Shown: positions 40,406-52,183, counted from the stretch's first letter. The stretch: DNA of 64,000 bases from Methanobacteriaceae archaeon (GCA_023249725.1 JAHFBZ010000003.1:1-64000), one strand, 5' to 3'. Translations and numbers: made by a program. The notes: generated by a model from the letters alone, not told the origin.

Positions 40406-41563
40406 ATGGCTGAAAGCATAACTGCAATTGTAACTGCACTAGGTTTCCCCTCTGTAGAAGCTTTTATAGCAGTATTACTTCTGGGCGGGGCAATAATTGG
40501 TGCTATTGTTGTAATAGCTACCATTAGGCCGCTCCTGGATTTGTTTCCATATGCTTATCCCAATGCTAGAGTTAGAGCCAGAGTTGGACGATTATTCTCA
40601 GAAAAACAACTCTCTGAAATCCTGGAATCTGATAACCTGGATGAAGTCCAGAATTATCTTCGGGGTTTCCCAGAGTATGCACAATATGTGGATAAATATC
40701 CTTTGGAAAAAGCACTGGATACTCAACTGGCAGACACTTATGATTTAGTGGCTCGAATTGCACCTGGTGATATAAAGGGTGTATTCCGAGCATTACTGAA
40801 GAAATGGGATATTAGGAACATTAAAAGTGTAATAACTGCTAAAGAAGTAGGTTTAAACTCTGAAAAGACTATGGAATTATTAATACCTTTCGGAGACCTT
40901 AAAAACGATTTAGGACAATTATCAGAAGTAAATTCTGTAACTGATATTATAACAGCTTTAGAAGGCACTGATTATGCTAAAATTTTAGAAGATGCACTTC
41001 CAGCATACCAGAACACCCAAATGGTTCTTCCATTAGAGGCTGCTTTGGATAAATATTATTTGGAAAATCTTTTAAGAGCATCTGCCAATCCTGCTGATGA
41101 TAACGGCAGTTTAGTTCACACCTATGTTGGTTCTCAAGTGGATATAACTAATCTAAAGATTATCCTCAGAGCAAAAGTTGATGGTTTAAAATATGATGAT
41201 ATCAGTCCTTATATGATTTCTAATGGTTACCAAATACGGGATTGGAAACTCAAGGATTTAATGGAAGCTGAAGATGTTAGTGCAGTGGTTAGTGCCATGG
41301 AAGGTACTGACTATGCACCAATACTATCTGAGGCTTTAAATGGATATAATAAAACTGGTTCAGCTGCTTCATTTGAAAAAGATTTAGATATTTATCTAAC
41401 TAAAATGGCCAGAAACTTCGCAGTTAAAAAGCCATTTGGAGCAGGACCTATGATTGGTTTCTTAAATCGAAAAGAGAATGAAATAAGGAATTTAAAAGTT
41501 ATTGCTCGTGGTAAACGGGAAGTAAATTTCCCTGCTGCTAGGATTAAGGAGATGTTAGTGTGA
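40406..41563 (+). CDS. atpC: A-type ATP synthase subunit C (central rotor adaptor)
   Basis: This 385-residue subunit C/d-type protein links the central stalk to the proteolipid ring. The helical vATP-synt_AC39 domain shows the repeat pattern EL/TDYA (GTDYAKILEDAL and GTDYAPILSEAL). The first 45 residues are hydrophobic, which is usual for methanogen C subunits. Its stop overlaps the GTG start of atpF. Confidence 0.94.
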   Translation: MAESITAIVTALGFPSVEAFIAVLLLGGAIIGAIVVIATIRPLLDLFPYAYPNARVRARVGRLFSEKQLSEILESDNLDEVQNYLRGFPEYAQYVDKYPLEKALDTQLADTYDLVARIAPGDIKGVFRALLKKWDIRNIKSVITAKEVGLNSEKTMELLIPFGDLKNDLGQLSEVNSVTDIITALEGTDYAKILEDALPAYQNTQMVLPLEAALDKYYLENLLRASANPADDNGSLVHTYVGSQVDITNLKIILRAKVDGLKYDDISPYMISNGYQIRDWKLKDLMEAEDVSAVVSAMEGTDYAPILSEALNGYNKTGSAASFEKDLDIYLTKMARNFAVKKPFGAGPMIGFLNRKENEIRNLKVIARGKREVNFPAARIKEMLV

Positions 41564-41883
41564 ATTCATCCATTGCTGTAGTTGCTGATGTGGACACTGT
41601 GACTGGCTTCAAATTAGGAGGCATTAAGGAAGGTCATGTGGTTGAAACGTCACAGGAAGCAGAAGAAACTTTGGGTAACATCATAAAAGAAAAAGATGTT
41701 TCCATAATCATAATAACTGAAAAAATTGGTGATGAAATTAGAGATTTCATTGATAGATTCACTAAATCAAATACATTACCCATGATAATAGAAATTCCAG
41801 ACAAATCTGGCCCGTCTGATAGGGCTGTCGACCCGATGGGAGATCTAATTAAACGAGTTATTGGGGTTGAGATGGTAAAATGA
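41560..41883 (+). CDS. atpF: A-type ATP synthase subunit F (central stalk)
   Basis: The protein has 107 residues and a flavodoxin-like fold ([20 protein letters not shown], then [14 protein letters not shown]) that binds the D subunit. The start is GTG preceded by GGAGATGTTA and overlaps the atpC stop; the atpA ATG overlaps its stop (ATGA), so all three are translationally coupled. Confidence 0.95.
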   Translation: MNSSIAVVADVDTVTGFKLGGIKEGHVVETSQEAEETLGNIIKEKDVSIIIITEKIGDEIRDFIDRFTKSNTLPMIIEIPDKSGPSDRAVDPMGDLIKRVIGVEMVK

Positions 41884-43634
41884 TTACTGAAGGAAAAATT
41901 ATTAAAATCGCGGGTCCTGTTATCGTCGCAGACGGGATGAGAGGAACCCAAATGTATGAAATGGTTAAAGTGGGTAACGACAAGCTTATTGGAGAAATCA
42001 TTGAGCTTGAAGGAGATACTGCAACCATTCAGGTTTACGAAGAAACTGCCGGACTAAAGCCTGGTGAAATGGTGGAAAGTACTGGAGGGCCTTTATCTGT
42101 GGAATTAGGTCCAGGTATTATTGGATCTATTTTTGATGGTATCCAAAGACCTCTGGAAACTATTAAGGCAATATCTGGAGATTATATCGAAAGAGGAGTA
42201 GATGTACCATCCCTTCCAAAGGACAAAAAATGGACTTTTAAACCAGTAGCTAAAGCAGGTCAAAAAGTTTTAGGTGGAGATGTCCTCGGAGAAGTCCAAG
42301 AAACATCTGCAGTTCTTCAAAAGATTTTAGTCCCTCCAACCATGGAAGGAACTTTAAAAAGTATTGTTGCTGAAGGTGTATACACAGTAGTAGATGATAT
42401 TGCTGAAGTTGAAACCTCTAAAGGAACTGAAAAAGTTCAAATGATGCAAAAATGGCCTGTAAGGAAAGGAAGACCATACAAAGCCAAACTTGACCCAGAT
42501 ATACCTCTGGTAACCGGTCAAAGAGCACAAGATACCTTTTTCCCTGTTGCTAAGGGAGGAACAGCCGCTATACCAGGTCCTTTCGGATCAGGTAAAACTG
42601 TTACTCAACAGCAACTAGCTAAATGGGCTGACGCAGACATAGTTGTTTATGTAGGATGCGGTGAACGTGGTAATGAGATGACTGAGGTACTTAAAGAGTT
42701 CCCAAAACTGGAAGATCCAAAAACTGGTAAACCACTCATGGACCGAACGGTTCTAATCGCTAACACGTCTAACATGCCTGTGGCTGCAAGGGAAGCATGT
42801 GTATATACTGGAATCACTATTGCAGAATACTTCCGTGATCAAGGTTACGATGTAGCTCTAATGGCTGATTCAACATCGCGATGGGCAGAAGCTATGCGGG
42901 AAATTTCCGGAAGGCTAGAAGAAATGCCTGGTGAAGAAGGATATCCAGCATACCTCGCTTCCAGATTAGCTCAATTCTACGAGCGAGCTGGACGGGTAAC
43001 TACTGTGGGAACTGAAGATAAAACTTCATCTGTTTCTGTAGTTGGTGCAGTATCACCTCCTGGTGGGGATTTGTCTGAACCAGTTACTCAAAACACCCTA
43101 CGTATCTGTAAAGTATTTTGGGCATTAGATGCATCTCTAGCAGATAAACGTCACTTCCCTTCCATTGACTGGTTACAAAGTTACTCACTATATGTGGACA
43201 GTGTACAAGGTTGGTGGGCTGGTAATGTAGGTGATGAATGGAGAGCAACCAGAGATCAAGCTATGATCCTCCTCCAGAAAGAATCTGAACTTCAGGAAAT
43301 TGTGCAACTGGTAGGACCAGATGCTTTACCTGACCGGGAAAGAATTACTTTAGAAACCAGCCGTATGATTAGGGAGGACTTCCTACAACAGAATGCATAC
43401 CACGAAGTGGATACTTACTGTTCTCCTGCTAAACAATATCAAATGCTCAAAACTATTGTTATGTTCCAAGATCAAGCAACCGCTGCCCTGGAAAGAGGAG
43501 CTCCTTCTGCAGACATCATTAACATTCCGGTTAAAGAAGATATCGGCCGTATGAAATTCATTGCTGAAGATGAATTTGAAACTGCAGTAAAGGAAATCCA
43601 GGAAAAAATTGTCAAACAATGTGCTGAGGTGTAA
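41880..43634 (+). CDS. atpA: A-type ATP synthase catalytic subunit A
   Basis: This catalytic subunit of 584 residues has the P-loop GPFGSGKT at residues 233-240, the family's non-homologous insert (about 115-190), and a Walker B region near [11 protein letters not shown]. No intein is present. The C-terminal helical domain is complete. The catalytic glutamate lies in the GERGNEM segment after the P-loop. Confidence 0.97.
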   Translation: MITEGKIIKIAGPVIVADGMRGTQMYEMVKVGNDKLIGEIIELEGDTATIQVYEETAGLKPGEMVESTGGPLSVELGPGIIGSIFDGIQRPLETIKAISGDYIERGVDVPSLPKDKKWTFKPVAKAGQKVLGGDVLGEVQETSAVLQKILVPPTMEGTLKSIVAEGVYTVVDDIAEVETSKGTEKVQMMQKWPVRKGRPYKAKLDPDIPLVTGQRAQDTFFPVAKGGTAAIPGPFGSGKTVTQQQLAKWADADIVVYVGCGERGNEMTEVLKEFPKLEDPKTGKPLMDRTVLIANTSNMPVAAREACVYTGITIAEYFRDQGYDVALMADSTSRWAEAMREISGRLEEMPGEEGYPAYLASRLAQFYERAGRVTTVGTEDKTSSVSVVGAVSPPGGDLSEPVTQNTLRICKVFWALDASLADKRHFPSIDWLQSYSLYVDSVQGWWAGNVGDEWRATRDQAMILLQKESELQEIVQLVGPDALPDRERITLETSRMIREDFLQQNAYHEVDTYCSPAKQYQMLKTIVMFQDQATAALERGAPSADIINIPVKEDIGRMKFIAEDEFETAVKEIQEKIVKQCAEV

Positions 43635-43636
43635 AA

Positions 43637-44842
<1,206 letters not shown>

Positions 44843-45037
44843 ACTGAAAGAGATCAAAAGTTCTTGAGATTTGCTGATGAATTTGAGAAACAATTCATTA
44901 CTCAGACCAGGGATGAAGACCGTTCTATTCAAGAAACTCTTGATTTAGGATGGGCGCTTCTAAGCTTATTGCCTCGTGCAGAACTTAAAAGGGTTCGGGA
45001 AGAACACATACCTAAATACCTTCCTGACAATGAATAA
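44843..45037 (+). pseudogene. atpB: C-terminal part of atpB beyond the in-frame TGA
   Basis: The in-frame sequence after the TGA encodes 64 residues beginning TERDQKFLRFADEFE and ending EEHIPKYLPDN followed by Glu and TAA. It contains the conserved C-terminal helices (SIQETLDLGWALLSLLP). It has no own start or ribosome-binding site. Nothing else in it is decayed, which argues for a very recent change or a base-calling error. Confidence 0.88.
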
Positions 45038-45066
45038 CCCCTTTACTATTTTTTTAGAGGGATAAA

Positions 45067-45711
45067 ATGGCACAAGAAATGATTGAAGGGATCAACCCCA
45101 CCCGTATGGAGCTCTTGAAGCTTAAAGATAGGGAAAAACTCGCTGTTAAAGGATACAGTCTTTTAAAAGAAAAGCGAAATGCCCTTATTATGGAGTTCTT
45201 TAACATTTTAGAAAGGGTAAAAGGGTCCCGTGAAAATGTGGAGGAAAAGCTGAAAGAGGCTTTTGAAGATTTAACTGCAGCCCAAGTTATTATGGGTGAT
45301 TTAGCAGTCAAAAAAGCAGCTTTATCTGTAAAAGAATCTGTAAATGTTGATATTGATTCCAGGAGTATTATGGGTGTAGTAGTTCCTGTAGTTGAGTCTA
45401 GCACTTCTCCAGAGAGAACTGTTGTGGAAAGAGGCTACGGCTTTGTGGACACTTCAGTTAAACTGGATGAAGCTGCTAAAAAGTTCGAAGAGTCCATTGC
45501 CCTCATCATCGAACTGGGAGAAATAGAAAAAACTATTATTCTTCTGGCCGGTGAAATCGAGTCTACAAAACGTCGTGTAAATGCGTTGGAACATATTATT
45601 ATTCCACGCCTTGAAAACACGGTCAAATATATTGAAATGAGGCTTGAAGAGATGGAAAGGGAAAACTTCGTGCGATTGAAAATGATTAAAAAATCCATGG
45701 AGATGGAGTAA
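45067..45711 (+). CDS. atpD: A-type ATP synthase subunit D (central shaft)
   Basis: The 214-residue protein forms the long antiparallel coiled coil of the rotor shaft. The family start ([14 protein letters not shown], here [12 protein letters not shown]) and the C-terminal helix [21 protein letters not shown] are both clear. GAGGGATAAA precedes the ATG. Its stop overlaps the DUF22 gene start by one base. Confidence 0.95.
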   Translation: MAQEMIEGINPTRMELLKLKDREKLAVKGYSLLKEKRNALIMEFFNILERVKGSRENVEEKLKEAFEDLTAAQVIMGDLAVKKAALSVKESVNVDIDSRSIMGVVVPVVESSTSPERTVVERGYGFVDTSVKLDEAAKKFEESIALIIELGEIEKTIILLAGEIESTKRRVNALEHIIIPRLENTVKYIEMRLEEMERENFVRLKMIKKSMEME

Positions 45712-46103
45712 TGGTTCGAATACTAACCCGTTTAGGTGCGGTTAAAAAGGACATTAAAGAATATGAGGATGAACTGGTGGACTTTAAAATTGGAACAATT
45801 TCGGGCAATCTCCGAGCAGTTGTTGCAGATGAAGAAGTTGATTTTAAATCAGGTGAATCAATACCTGTTAAAATTAAAGATATCAGTATTCCAGCCAATT
45901 ACATTTTCTTTATTTCAGCCTATGCATCAAACAGACAAGGCCATACCATTGCTGTTGGTGAAGAAACTCCTTTACCAATAAGTCTAGATAGACATGTTGA
46001 TCATGCTATGTTTGTAGCAGCTGTAGATGGATCTATAAAAAAGAATGATCTTTTAGGAGTAATTATTCTTTTACCTGTGGAATTAACCCACTCATCTATT
46101 TAA
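45711..46103 (+). CDS. DUF22 family protein
   Basis: This 130-residue DUF22 protein is restricted to archaea. Its sequence is mostly beta (VDFKSGESIPVKIKDISIPANYIFFISAYA, then SIKKNDLLGVIILLPVEL). It has no transmembrane segment. Its ATG overlaps the atpD stop (TAATG), so it is translated with the ATP synthase and may be an accessory or assembly factor. Function unknown. Confidence 0.82.
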   Translation: MVRILTRLGAVKKDIKEYEDELVDFKIGTISGNLRAVVADEEVDFKSGESIPVKIKDISIPANYIFFISAYASNRQGHTIAVGEETPLPISLDRHVDHAMFVAAVDGSIKKNDLLGVIILLPVELTHSSI

Positions 46104-46118
46104 TCTCCAAATCTCCTA

Positions 46119-46139
46119 TTTTTTATTCTATTTTTTTTA
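46119..46139 (+). terminator. poly-T terminator of the ATP synthase operon
   Basis: T6 and T8 runs follow the DUF22 stop codon within 40 nt. They are the first strong T-rich tract after the operon. Confidence 0.6.
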
Positions 46140-46354
46140 AATTAATCTGCTGTTTTGACTTATTTTTTTATATTAATTAATTAAATTATAATATTGAAAA
46201 TTAGGAAATTGCTATTTATTTGGTGATTTGAACTAATTTGATTTGAACTTTAATTACTAAAATAAAAACAAAATAAAAATATATATTAAATATTAAAATT
46301 TTTATTATAAAAATACTATAAAAAAATAGCATTAATTTTCTGGAAAATGAATTT

Positions 46355-46789
46355 TTAGTAACTATTACCTAAAAATGATTTCATGGATCCATAAACTTCT
46401 ATCATTACGGCGTCTACCTGTTCTAATAGATCATCAATAGTTATTTTTATATCATTATAACTTTCAATCTTACCCTTTTTTTTAGCTTCAAGCTTTTTCA
46501 TGGCTTTGGCCCGCATGGTAGCCGGCGACTTATTTCCTTTTAACAATTTCCTTTTTCTGGAATTATCTACATTTTCTATAGAAAATTCTTCTCGAATACT
46601 AGTTCGCATACTTAAATATTGAACTTCTGTAGAACGTATATCTCCTCGGATTTGCTCTTTCATATTTATTAAAATTTCTCGCTTTTCTTGAAGCTTTAAA
46701 ATAGTTTTTCTAGATTCTGCAATAGAAGACATTTCTATCTCGAAGTCAATCAGATCGACTATAATTTTATTATAATCATTAATATCCAT
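46355..46789 (-). CDS. coiled-coil protein of unknown function
   Basis: I do not recognise this protein of about 144 residues. The first 75 residues form a predicted coiled coil (EIEMSSIAESRKTILKLQEKRE). A strongly basic segment (about 78-110, with SRKRKLLKGN and MKKLEAKKKGK) and a short helical C-terminus follow. It could bind nucleic acid. The ATG at 46789 follows GGGGAAATATCGT. It is convergent with the ATP synthase operon. Confidence 0.65.
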   Translation of the reverse strand: MDINDYNKIIVDLIDFEIEMSSIAESRKTILKLQEKREILINMKEQIRGDIRSTEVQYLSMRTSIREEFSIENVDNSRKRKLLKGNKSPATMRAKAMKKLEAKKKGKIESYNDIKITIDDLLEQVDAVMIEVYGSMKSFLGNSY

Positions 46790-47663
46790 ACGATATTTCC
46801 CCAATAATATTAATTTGTTTTAATTGACGATTTAAGATCTTTAAAATAAAATCGTGCCGTTATTCATTTATTAAATAGGGTTTAAAATAAATTTAATTCA
46901 TTTTTTGATCTTTTTTGAATTAATTTATTTATTTTTTTACAGGATAGATATTGTATTTTTATCCAGTACTTTCCCTGCATAAAAATTTGGACACTAATAC
47001 ATATAAAATTAATTAATAATTAGTTCATAATTTTAATTCATGAGCCGGATTTTGATAAATCAGATAGATTATTTAAAAAACAAATTTTTAGCTTAAATTG
47101 GCATATTCCTCGTCAAAGAAGGAATCTAAATGATATAATTCATGACGAACGGCCTCATGTGCTTGTGGCTGATTGTTAGTCGCCATAGGTTTAAAAGGTC
47201 AGAATTGAAGGATTTATCTAATTTAATTCATCTGAAGACTATTTGAAATTAAAATTACTTATTTTATATTGACATAGAATCCATGACATCTGGTGCCAGA
47301 ATTTCTGGAAAATTGGAAACTAAAATTGTCAGTATATTATAGAAAATGATAAAGAATCTAATGAAATTCTCATTCATCGGCCTGAGATTAGGGTATTAAA
47401 GAAAAAATTTTCTCCTATTCTCAATACATGTTTCTATTCCGTTAATTATTTTTCAAAAATAATTTATAAAATAAACATTTTTAGTTTTTTGAAAAAAATG
47501 TTTAAATACAATCAATTATAATTCAATAGATAGTTTGAAAGAGTTAGCCTGAGAAATTTTTCTAAAATGAATGACCGTCATAAAAATAGGATATTGGATT
47601 ATTAAACATTTTAATAAAAATTAAATTTTGTTTTTTTTAATTTTATTTAATGAGCTGATAAAT
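46790..47663. other. 874-nt gene-poor region
   Basis: No long frame exists here. A 32-codon minus-strand frame (47088-47186) encodes a peptide with HEAVRHELYHLDSFF but has no ribosome-binding site. The GC-richer patch around 47095-47200 and the frame fragments at 47340-47520 look like eroded coding sequence. I could not identify the ancestor gene. Confidence 0.5.
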
Positions 47664-47813
47664 GTGAGTAAAGATCCCATAAAAGAATATCTTAAGGACC
47701 CAGACAAAAGCGCAAAATATTTCCTTTTTATAGTAGTTGCAAGGATTGTAGTAACATTTTTAATGGTTATTGGTGTGTTTGTTCTTATTTTAAGACTTTT
47801 AGGTATAATGTAG
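47664..47813 (+). CDS. small single-span membrane protein
   Basis: This small protein of 49 residues begins MSKDPIKEYLKDPDKSAKYF (from GTG) and continues into one hydrophobic helix of about 25 residues. The GTG start is supported by GAGCTGAT, one mismatch from the consensus, 5 nt upstream. I do not recognise the family. Confidence 0.6.
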   Translation: MSKDPIKEYLKDPDKSAKYFLFIVVARIVVTFLMVIGVFVLILRLLGIM

Positions 47814-47851
47814 GAATATTCTTTTATTTATTTAATATTTATTTTAAATTT

Positions 47852-49060
47852 TTAAATATTTTTAATCGAATAAATATTTTCTTTAACTTTATTTCGAAGG
47901 TAATTAACGTTATTAAGGGCCTCGTTATATGTTTCTCCAGTTTGGAGAATAGTTACAATTGGTTCTCCTTTTTCGATAATAGTATGTTCTTTAGGAATAT
48001 CATAAACGCCAGGAATATTTATCTTACCAACTAATGATTTTTCTGGGGCGTAAATAATCTCTTTAACAGAATATTTTTCTACTTCAGGAGCTTTTATTAA
48101 CTCTCCCTGGCACGCTTTTATATGTGCATCTATTAAATTAATGTCTAAAGATGATTCTGCACACTCGAAAGTTCCCTGAAACCGAGAATTTACTTCTATA
48201 ATATAAATTTCCCCATTATTAATTATCATATCCACGCCATTGGATCCAATTAATTTAAGATATTTCACTACTTCCTGCCCAATTTCTTTTATTTGTAGGT
48301 CATCTCCGGGATAGGGAGTTATATTCCCACTATAAATAAATTTATTTTCTGATGAATGGTCAGAATTAATTATCTGTGAACTACTGATTATGGATAATGC
48401 TTCTTTTTTGGTAGATATGACTGAAGAGCTAACTTCAATACCAGAAATATATTCTTGCAAAATGAATTTTTCTTTTATGATGCTATTTAAATAATTATTT
48501 TTATCTCTATTATTTCCATAATTTCTATTATCTGGCGACTCAGGATCCTCTGAAACAGTATATGGCCTAAACGAATTAAGATGGGATATACCATAACCTC
48601 CGGAACCATAAACTGGTTTAATTAGATACTCTTTTTCAGGGTTTTGATTTTTTATTTCCCAAGCTTCTTCTAATGATGATAATAAAAATGTTTCTGGCAA
48701 ATTAAAATGTTTCCTAATTTTTTTATATAACTGGTATTTATTTTCAATATTTTCCACATTTTTATTCCCGAGAACTTTAGATGAAGGGAAGTTTTGAGGT
48801 GAAATTCCAGTATATGGTATGATGTAGTCAATTTCATATATCCACTCGGAACATAATTCTCTAAGTTCGGGTGGCCTATATGATTCTTGAAAATAACCAC
48901 AAGAATAATGAGGGTTTTCTTTCAAGATGCACTTTTTATGATGGTAGGAATTAAAATCTGAGGTGCAAAAGTAGCTGGCAGAATATATCTCGTATCCTAA
49001 CTCATAGGCAGACTGGGCCAGAGGGCGGGTATTAACTCCAACAATGAGTAATTTTTCCAT
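47852..49060 (-). CDS. ATP-grasp superfamily ligase (COG2232-like)
   Basis: This 402-residue ATP-grasp protein has an N-terminal domain starting LLIVGVNTRPLAQSAYELGY, an ATP-binding segment YLIKPVYGSGGYGI near residue 145, and the metal-binding INNGEIYIIEVNSRFQGT near 283. A hydrophilic Asn-rich insert (about 172-187) is unusual. The architecture resembles COG2232 carboligases found in methanogens and in H4MPT-using methylotrophs, so cofactor glutamylation is a possible role, but this is inference. Confidence 0.82.
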   Translation of the reverse strand: MEKLLIVGVNTRPLAQSAYELGYEIYSASYFCTSDFNSYHHKKCILKENPHYSCGYFQESYRPPELRELCSEWIYEIDYIIPYTGISPQNFPSSKVLGNKNVENIENKYQLYKKIRKHFNLPETFLLSSLEEAWEIKNQNPEKEYLIKPVYGSGGYGISHLNSFRPYTVSEDPESPDNRNYGNNRDKNNYLNSIIKEKFILQEYISGIEVSSSVISTKKEALSIISSSQIINSDHSSENKFIYSGNITPYPGDDLQIKEIGQEVVKYLKLIGSNGVDMIINNGEIYIIEVNSRFQGTFECAESSLDINLIDAHIKACQGELIKAPEVEKYSVKEIIYAPEKSLVGKINIPGVYDIPKEHTIIEKGEPIVTILQTGETYNEALNNVNYLRNKVKENIYSIKNI

Positions 49061-49332
49061 ATAAATAACCTTAGAAACTTTTAATATCTTTAAATAAACT
49101 TTATCGTTTTATTTATTACTCTATTTAGAATTTGGATATAATATATTGACTATAAGATTATAATTTTAGAATTTACTTTAGAATTTCTAATATTTTTTTT
49201 AATAGTCATATAAAAAAAATTTAATAATTGTTATAATTTTTATTTATGGAATCTTATTAATAAAATTAGATAAATTGGATTTTAAAAATAATTTCAATTA
49301 AAAATGAGAATATAATTAAATTAAAATATAGA

Positions 49333-49404
<72 letters not shown>

Positions 49405-49777
49405 ATACGGGTTTTTGCTAAAAACTGCCCCTTAAATAGGGCAATCTCAATGTTTAACGGACTTCCTATTTATACTTATCGGTTATGATTTATGAATAAA
49501 ATTGTTTGTTTGGGTAATATTCATTTTAATTATCTAAACACTTTAATTTAGTTTATAAAGGCAAAAAATTATTTATTTATAGATTTTAAGAGATTATATA
49601 TTTTAATTTAGAGTATAATGTGTTATTATCATTTTTTGCGAAATTTTATTATAAAAAAATCCTAAAAACAGCATTGATTAACTACTCAATAGATTTTTTA
49701 TAGGATTAATTCAATTAATATAATATTTTAATCAAGTTTTTAAATATAATAAGTATAATTAATCATGGAGGACAAAA
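49405..49777. other. 373-nt divergent intergenic region
   Basis: It contains the tRNA-Gln promoter on the minus strand and the leader of the small membrane protein at 49778 on the plus strand. Apart from the inverted repeats near the tRNA I see no other element. Confidence 0.5.
49431..49440 (-). promoter_or_regulatory. TATA box of tRNA-Gln
   Basis: On the minus strand CTATTTAAG lies about 31 nt before the tRNA 5' end, giving a short leader if transcription starts about 25 nt downstream. It sits in the centre of an inverted repeat TGCCC/GGGCA (49426-49443). Confidence 0.65.
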
Positions 49778-49942
49778 ATGAGCATATTTCTGATTATTAG
49801 TGGCATTATACTAGTTATAATAGCAATTCTTCTTTTAATAATGACAAAAAAACTTCCAGAAGGTGCAAAAAGACCAAATTATCTGGCGGCTATTTTTTGT
49901 GCTGTTGTAGCAGCCATTGTTTTAATAATGGGCATCATATAA
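49778..49942 (+). CDS. small two-span membrane protein
   Basis: This protein has 54 residues: a first hydrophobic helix (SIFLIISGIILVIIAILLLI), a short basic loop (TKKLPEGAKRP) and a second helix (YLAAIFCAVVAAIVLIMGII). GGAGGACAAAA upstream of the ATG is an excellent ribosome-binding site. Function unknown. Confidence 0.75.
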   Translation: MSIFLIISGIILVIIAILLLIMTKKLPEGAKRPNYLAAIFCAVVAAIVLIMGII

Positions 49943-50048
49943 ATATTTAAATTATAATGATTAGTGATTTACTCTAACTTTTTATTAATTTTTTTTATTA
50001 TAATTCAAATAAACTAATTTGAATTTATTTTATAATTTTATTTATTGT

Positions 50049-50681
50049 TTATCCTGTGATAAATGAAAAAATAGAAACAATTACATCCCACCCTAAAACT
50101 GCGGTAAATGTAAAATATAGAGTAGTAACTACTGCAAGAATGTATCCGACCAATATTAAATATCCATCACATTCTAAAGAACCCAAAGCCAGAAATAATA
50201 TGCTATATGCTGGTAAAAAGTCAGTAAGGGGCACTGGGAGAGGCAAGGTTAATAAAAGCGAGCAAAATCCAATAATAGCTGCATTGAATTTGTCTGTTCT
50301 AGATCCACTGCATACTCTTGTGAACCGAGGATTTATAAATTTCTCTATACGGCCCATAATCGTTATAATTCCATTTAAAATCTTTTCCAGATTGTTTTTA
50401 GATATTCTATAGTTCATAATTCTGGTGGGAAGTAGCATATGCTTGTTAAGAATGATACTCACACAGATTACGAATATGGCCAGGCCAAAGGGAATACTAC
50501 TTCCTGGAATTGATACTGGTAGTAAAAAAGGCCCTGTTAAAATGATGCATGTGAATAATTGACCTTCTTCTCCAATTATATCTAAAAACTCTTTTAATGT
50601 GGCCCCATCACCGTGAATTTGAGGCGGAATTTCTGATATCCTTGATGAGAAAGTTGTGACACAATGACTTTTTTCTTGCAA
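50049..50681 (-). CDS. ExoD family membrane protein
   Basis: This 210-residue protein matches the ExoD family (exopolysaccharide synthesis, named in rhizobia). It has about four or five hydrophobic segments, and the N-terminal LKEFLDIIGEEGQLFTCIILTGPFLLPVSIPGSS is typical. The start is TTG with AGAGGAC upstream. The molecular role is unknown. Confidence 0.82.
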   Translation of the reverse strand: MQEKSHCVTTFSSRISEIPPQIHGDGATLKEFLDIIGEEGQLFTCIILTGPFLLPVSIPGSSIPFGLAIFVICVSIILNKHMLLPTRIMNYRISKNNLEKILNGIITIMGRIEKFINPRFTRVCSGSRTDKFNAAIIGFCSLLLTLPLPVPLTDFLPAYSILFLALGSLECDGYLILVGYILAVVTTLYFTFTAVLGWDVIVSIFSFITG

Positions 50682-51095
50682 TTAATGTCCTCTTTGATTT
50701 GAATAGATTAATAATTAGAATAAATAAGGTCATTATTAATCTTTATTGGAACGATCTTTATCTGCTCATAATATAACTGTTTTAAATTAACATTTGAACG
50801 TATAATTCTTAAAATAAGATTTAAACTAATTATTATTGGAATTAGTTTTATTAACTAAAATACCTTTCTTCTGCTTTTTTTAGAGGATGTCTCTTCATAG
50901 GATATATTATTTTTTTAACCTCTCTTGCAGATTATCTGTTAGATATATGGGAATCATTAGACTCCTTATCATAACTATCTCAAAAATAAATTATAAAAAA
51001 AGTTCAAATATTGTTTCTAATATCTGATAGGGAATTTTTAAGTTTTTTTCACAGATTCGTTATTTTTATTTGCTCTTGGTTAATTTATAATAAAA
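50682..51095. other. 414-nt AT-rich intergenic region
   Basis: I see no gene or RNA here. T-rich tracts occur on both strands. It must hold the promoter of the ExoD-like gene on the minus strand. Confidence 0.5.
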
Positions 51096-51575
51096 CTACT
51101 TTAATGCAGGTAATAAAAGGTAAATGGTCATTACCCAGAGTAAAATGGTTAATATTGGCCTTAAAAGGGTGTTAATTACGAATTTCTCTTTCAAACCAGT
51201 ATAAAAATGGTTAACTGAACTGAAAGTGAAAAATACTAGTAAAACCATGTAAATTCCAAGATAAGCATAGAAACCCCAGTTTAAAAACCAAGCAAATATC
51301 ATAGTGATTGTAATAGCCACAAAGTGCATTCTGGACTGTCTGCGCCATGCTTCACCTTGATCACCATAACCAGCTACTTCTCCAGCACCTTCTCTAAAGA
51401 AAATACCTTCTATTGCAGTGAAACCTGCTAAAAATACTGTGCTTAAAATTGCAAAAATAGAAAACTGTAACTGAGGATTATTATTGCCTAAATAAAATGC
51501 GAAAAATATCCCCAATGCTACACCGGCCCAACGCATTATTTCCAAAAAACGGTTTATTTTAGTATTTGCAGTCAT
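51096..51575 (-). CDS. multispan membrane protein, unknown function
   Basis: This protein has about 159 residues with four or five hydrophobic helices and a central hydrophilic loop (FREGAGEVAGYGDQGEAWRR, about 72-91). I do not recognise the family. The ATG at 51575 follows GGGAGCCATTAT; an in-frame GTG or ATG 27 nt upstream is possible but lacks a site. Confidence 0.7.
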   Translation of the reverse strand: MTANTKINRFLEIMRWAGVALGIFFAFYLGNNNPQLQFSIFAILSTVFLAGFTAIEGIFFREGAGEVAGYGDQGEAWRRQSRMHFVAITITMIFAWFLNWGFYAYLGIYMVLLVFFTFSSVNHFYTGLKEKFVINTLLRPILTILLWVMTIYLLLPALK

Positions 51576-51985
51576 ATAATGGCTCCCAATTAATACTCCC
51601 ATTTAATATTAATAATCTGTTCTAATAATCATAAGTAATTTTTGACAGAGGCATGCAGTAAAGTTTTCAGATTTGTTTGCTTAATGCTGCACTATCAGGT
51701 ATTATATTTTTATTTAAAATATCTAAAAGATGCTTGGGGGATTTTTTAGCTTTTTTTAGAATTTTACATGATTAATATATATTTTTAAAAAAATTTAATT
51801 ATGGTCTGAGGACTTAAAGTATTTTAATAATAAAATAAAATGTTCGTTAAACTGTCCTATAACGAATATGCTTTTTTTCTGGATTATTTTAGAAATTACT
51901 TAAAAATAACATTGCTTTTAATATTGACTAAAAAATTCTATGTTTTAAATCAATTAAAAGTAAATCCTTAAAATTAAAATCCCAT
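51576..51985. other. 410-nt AT-rich intergenic region
   Basis: I see no gene, repeat or RNA with confidence. T tracts near 51750 might be part of a terminator for the minus-strand gene at 51986. Confidence 0.5.
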
Positions 51986-52183
51986 TCATGGTTCCAGGCC
52001 ATAAACCAATAGTCCCAATATAAAACCAATTATTCCAAAAGTGAGAAGGGCCATTAATGACGAGTTTAAAACTGCAGAAAACAAAAGTTTGTTGCCGATC
52101 ATTCCCCAAATAAAAAAAACTAATCCACCTAAAATAGCAAGCAATAAACCTATTTTTATTGAATATTTTAAACGGCCTAGCAT
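51986..52183 (-). CDS. small two-span membrane protein
   Basis: The 65-residue protein has two hydrophobic helices (IGLLLAILGGLVFFIWGMI and LMALLTFGIIGFILGLLVYGL). GGATGGAATATTA precedes the ATG. The family is not recognised. Confidence 0.65.
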   Translation of the reverse strand: MLGRLKYSIKIGLLLAILGGLVFFIWGMIGNKLLFSAVLNSSLMALLTFGIIGFILGLLVYGLEP

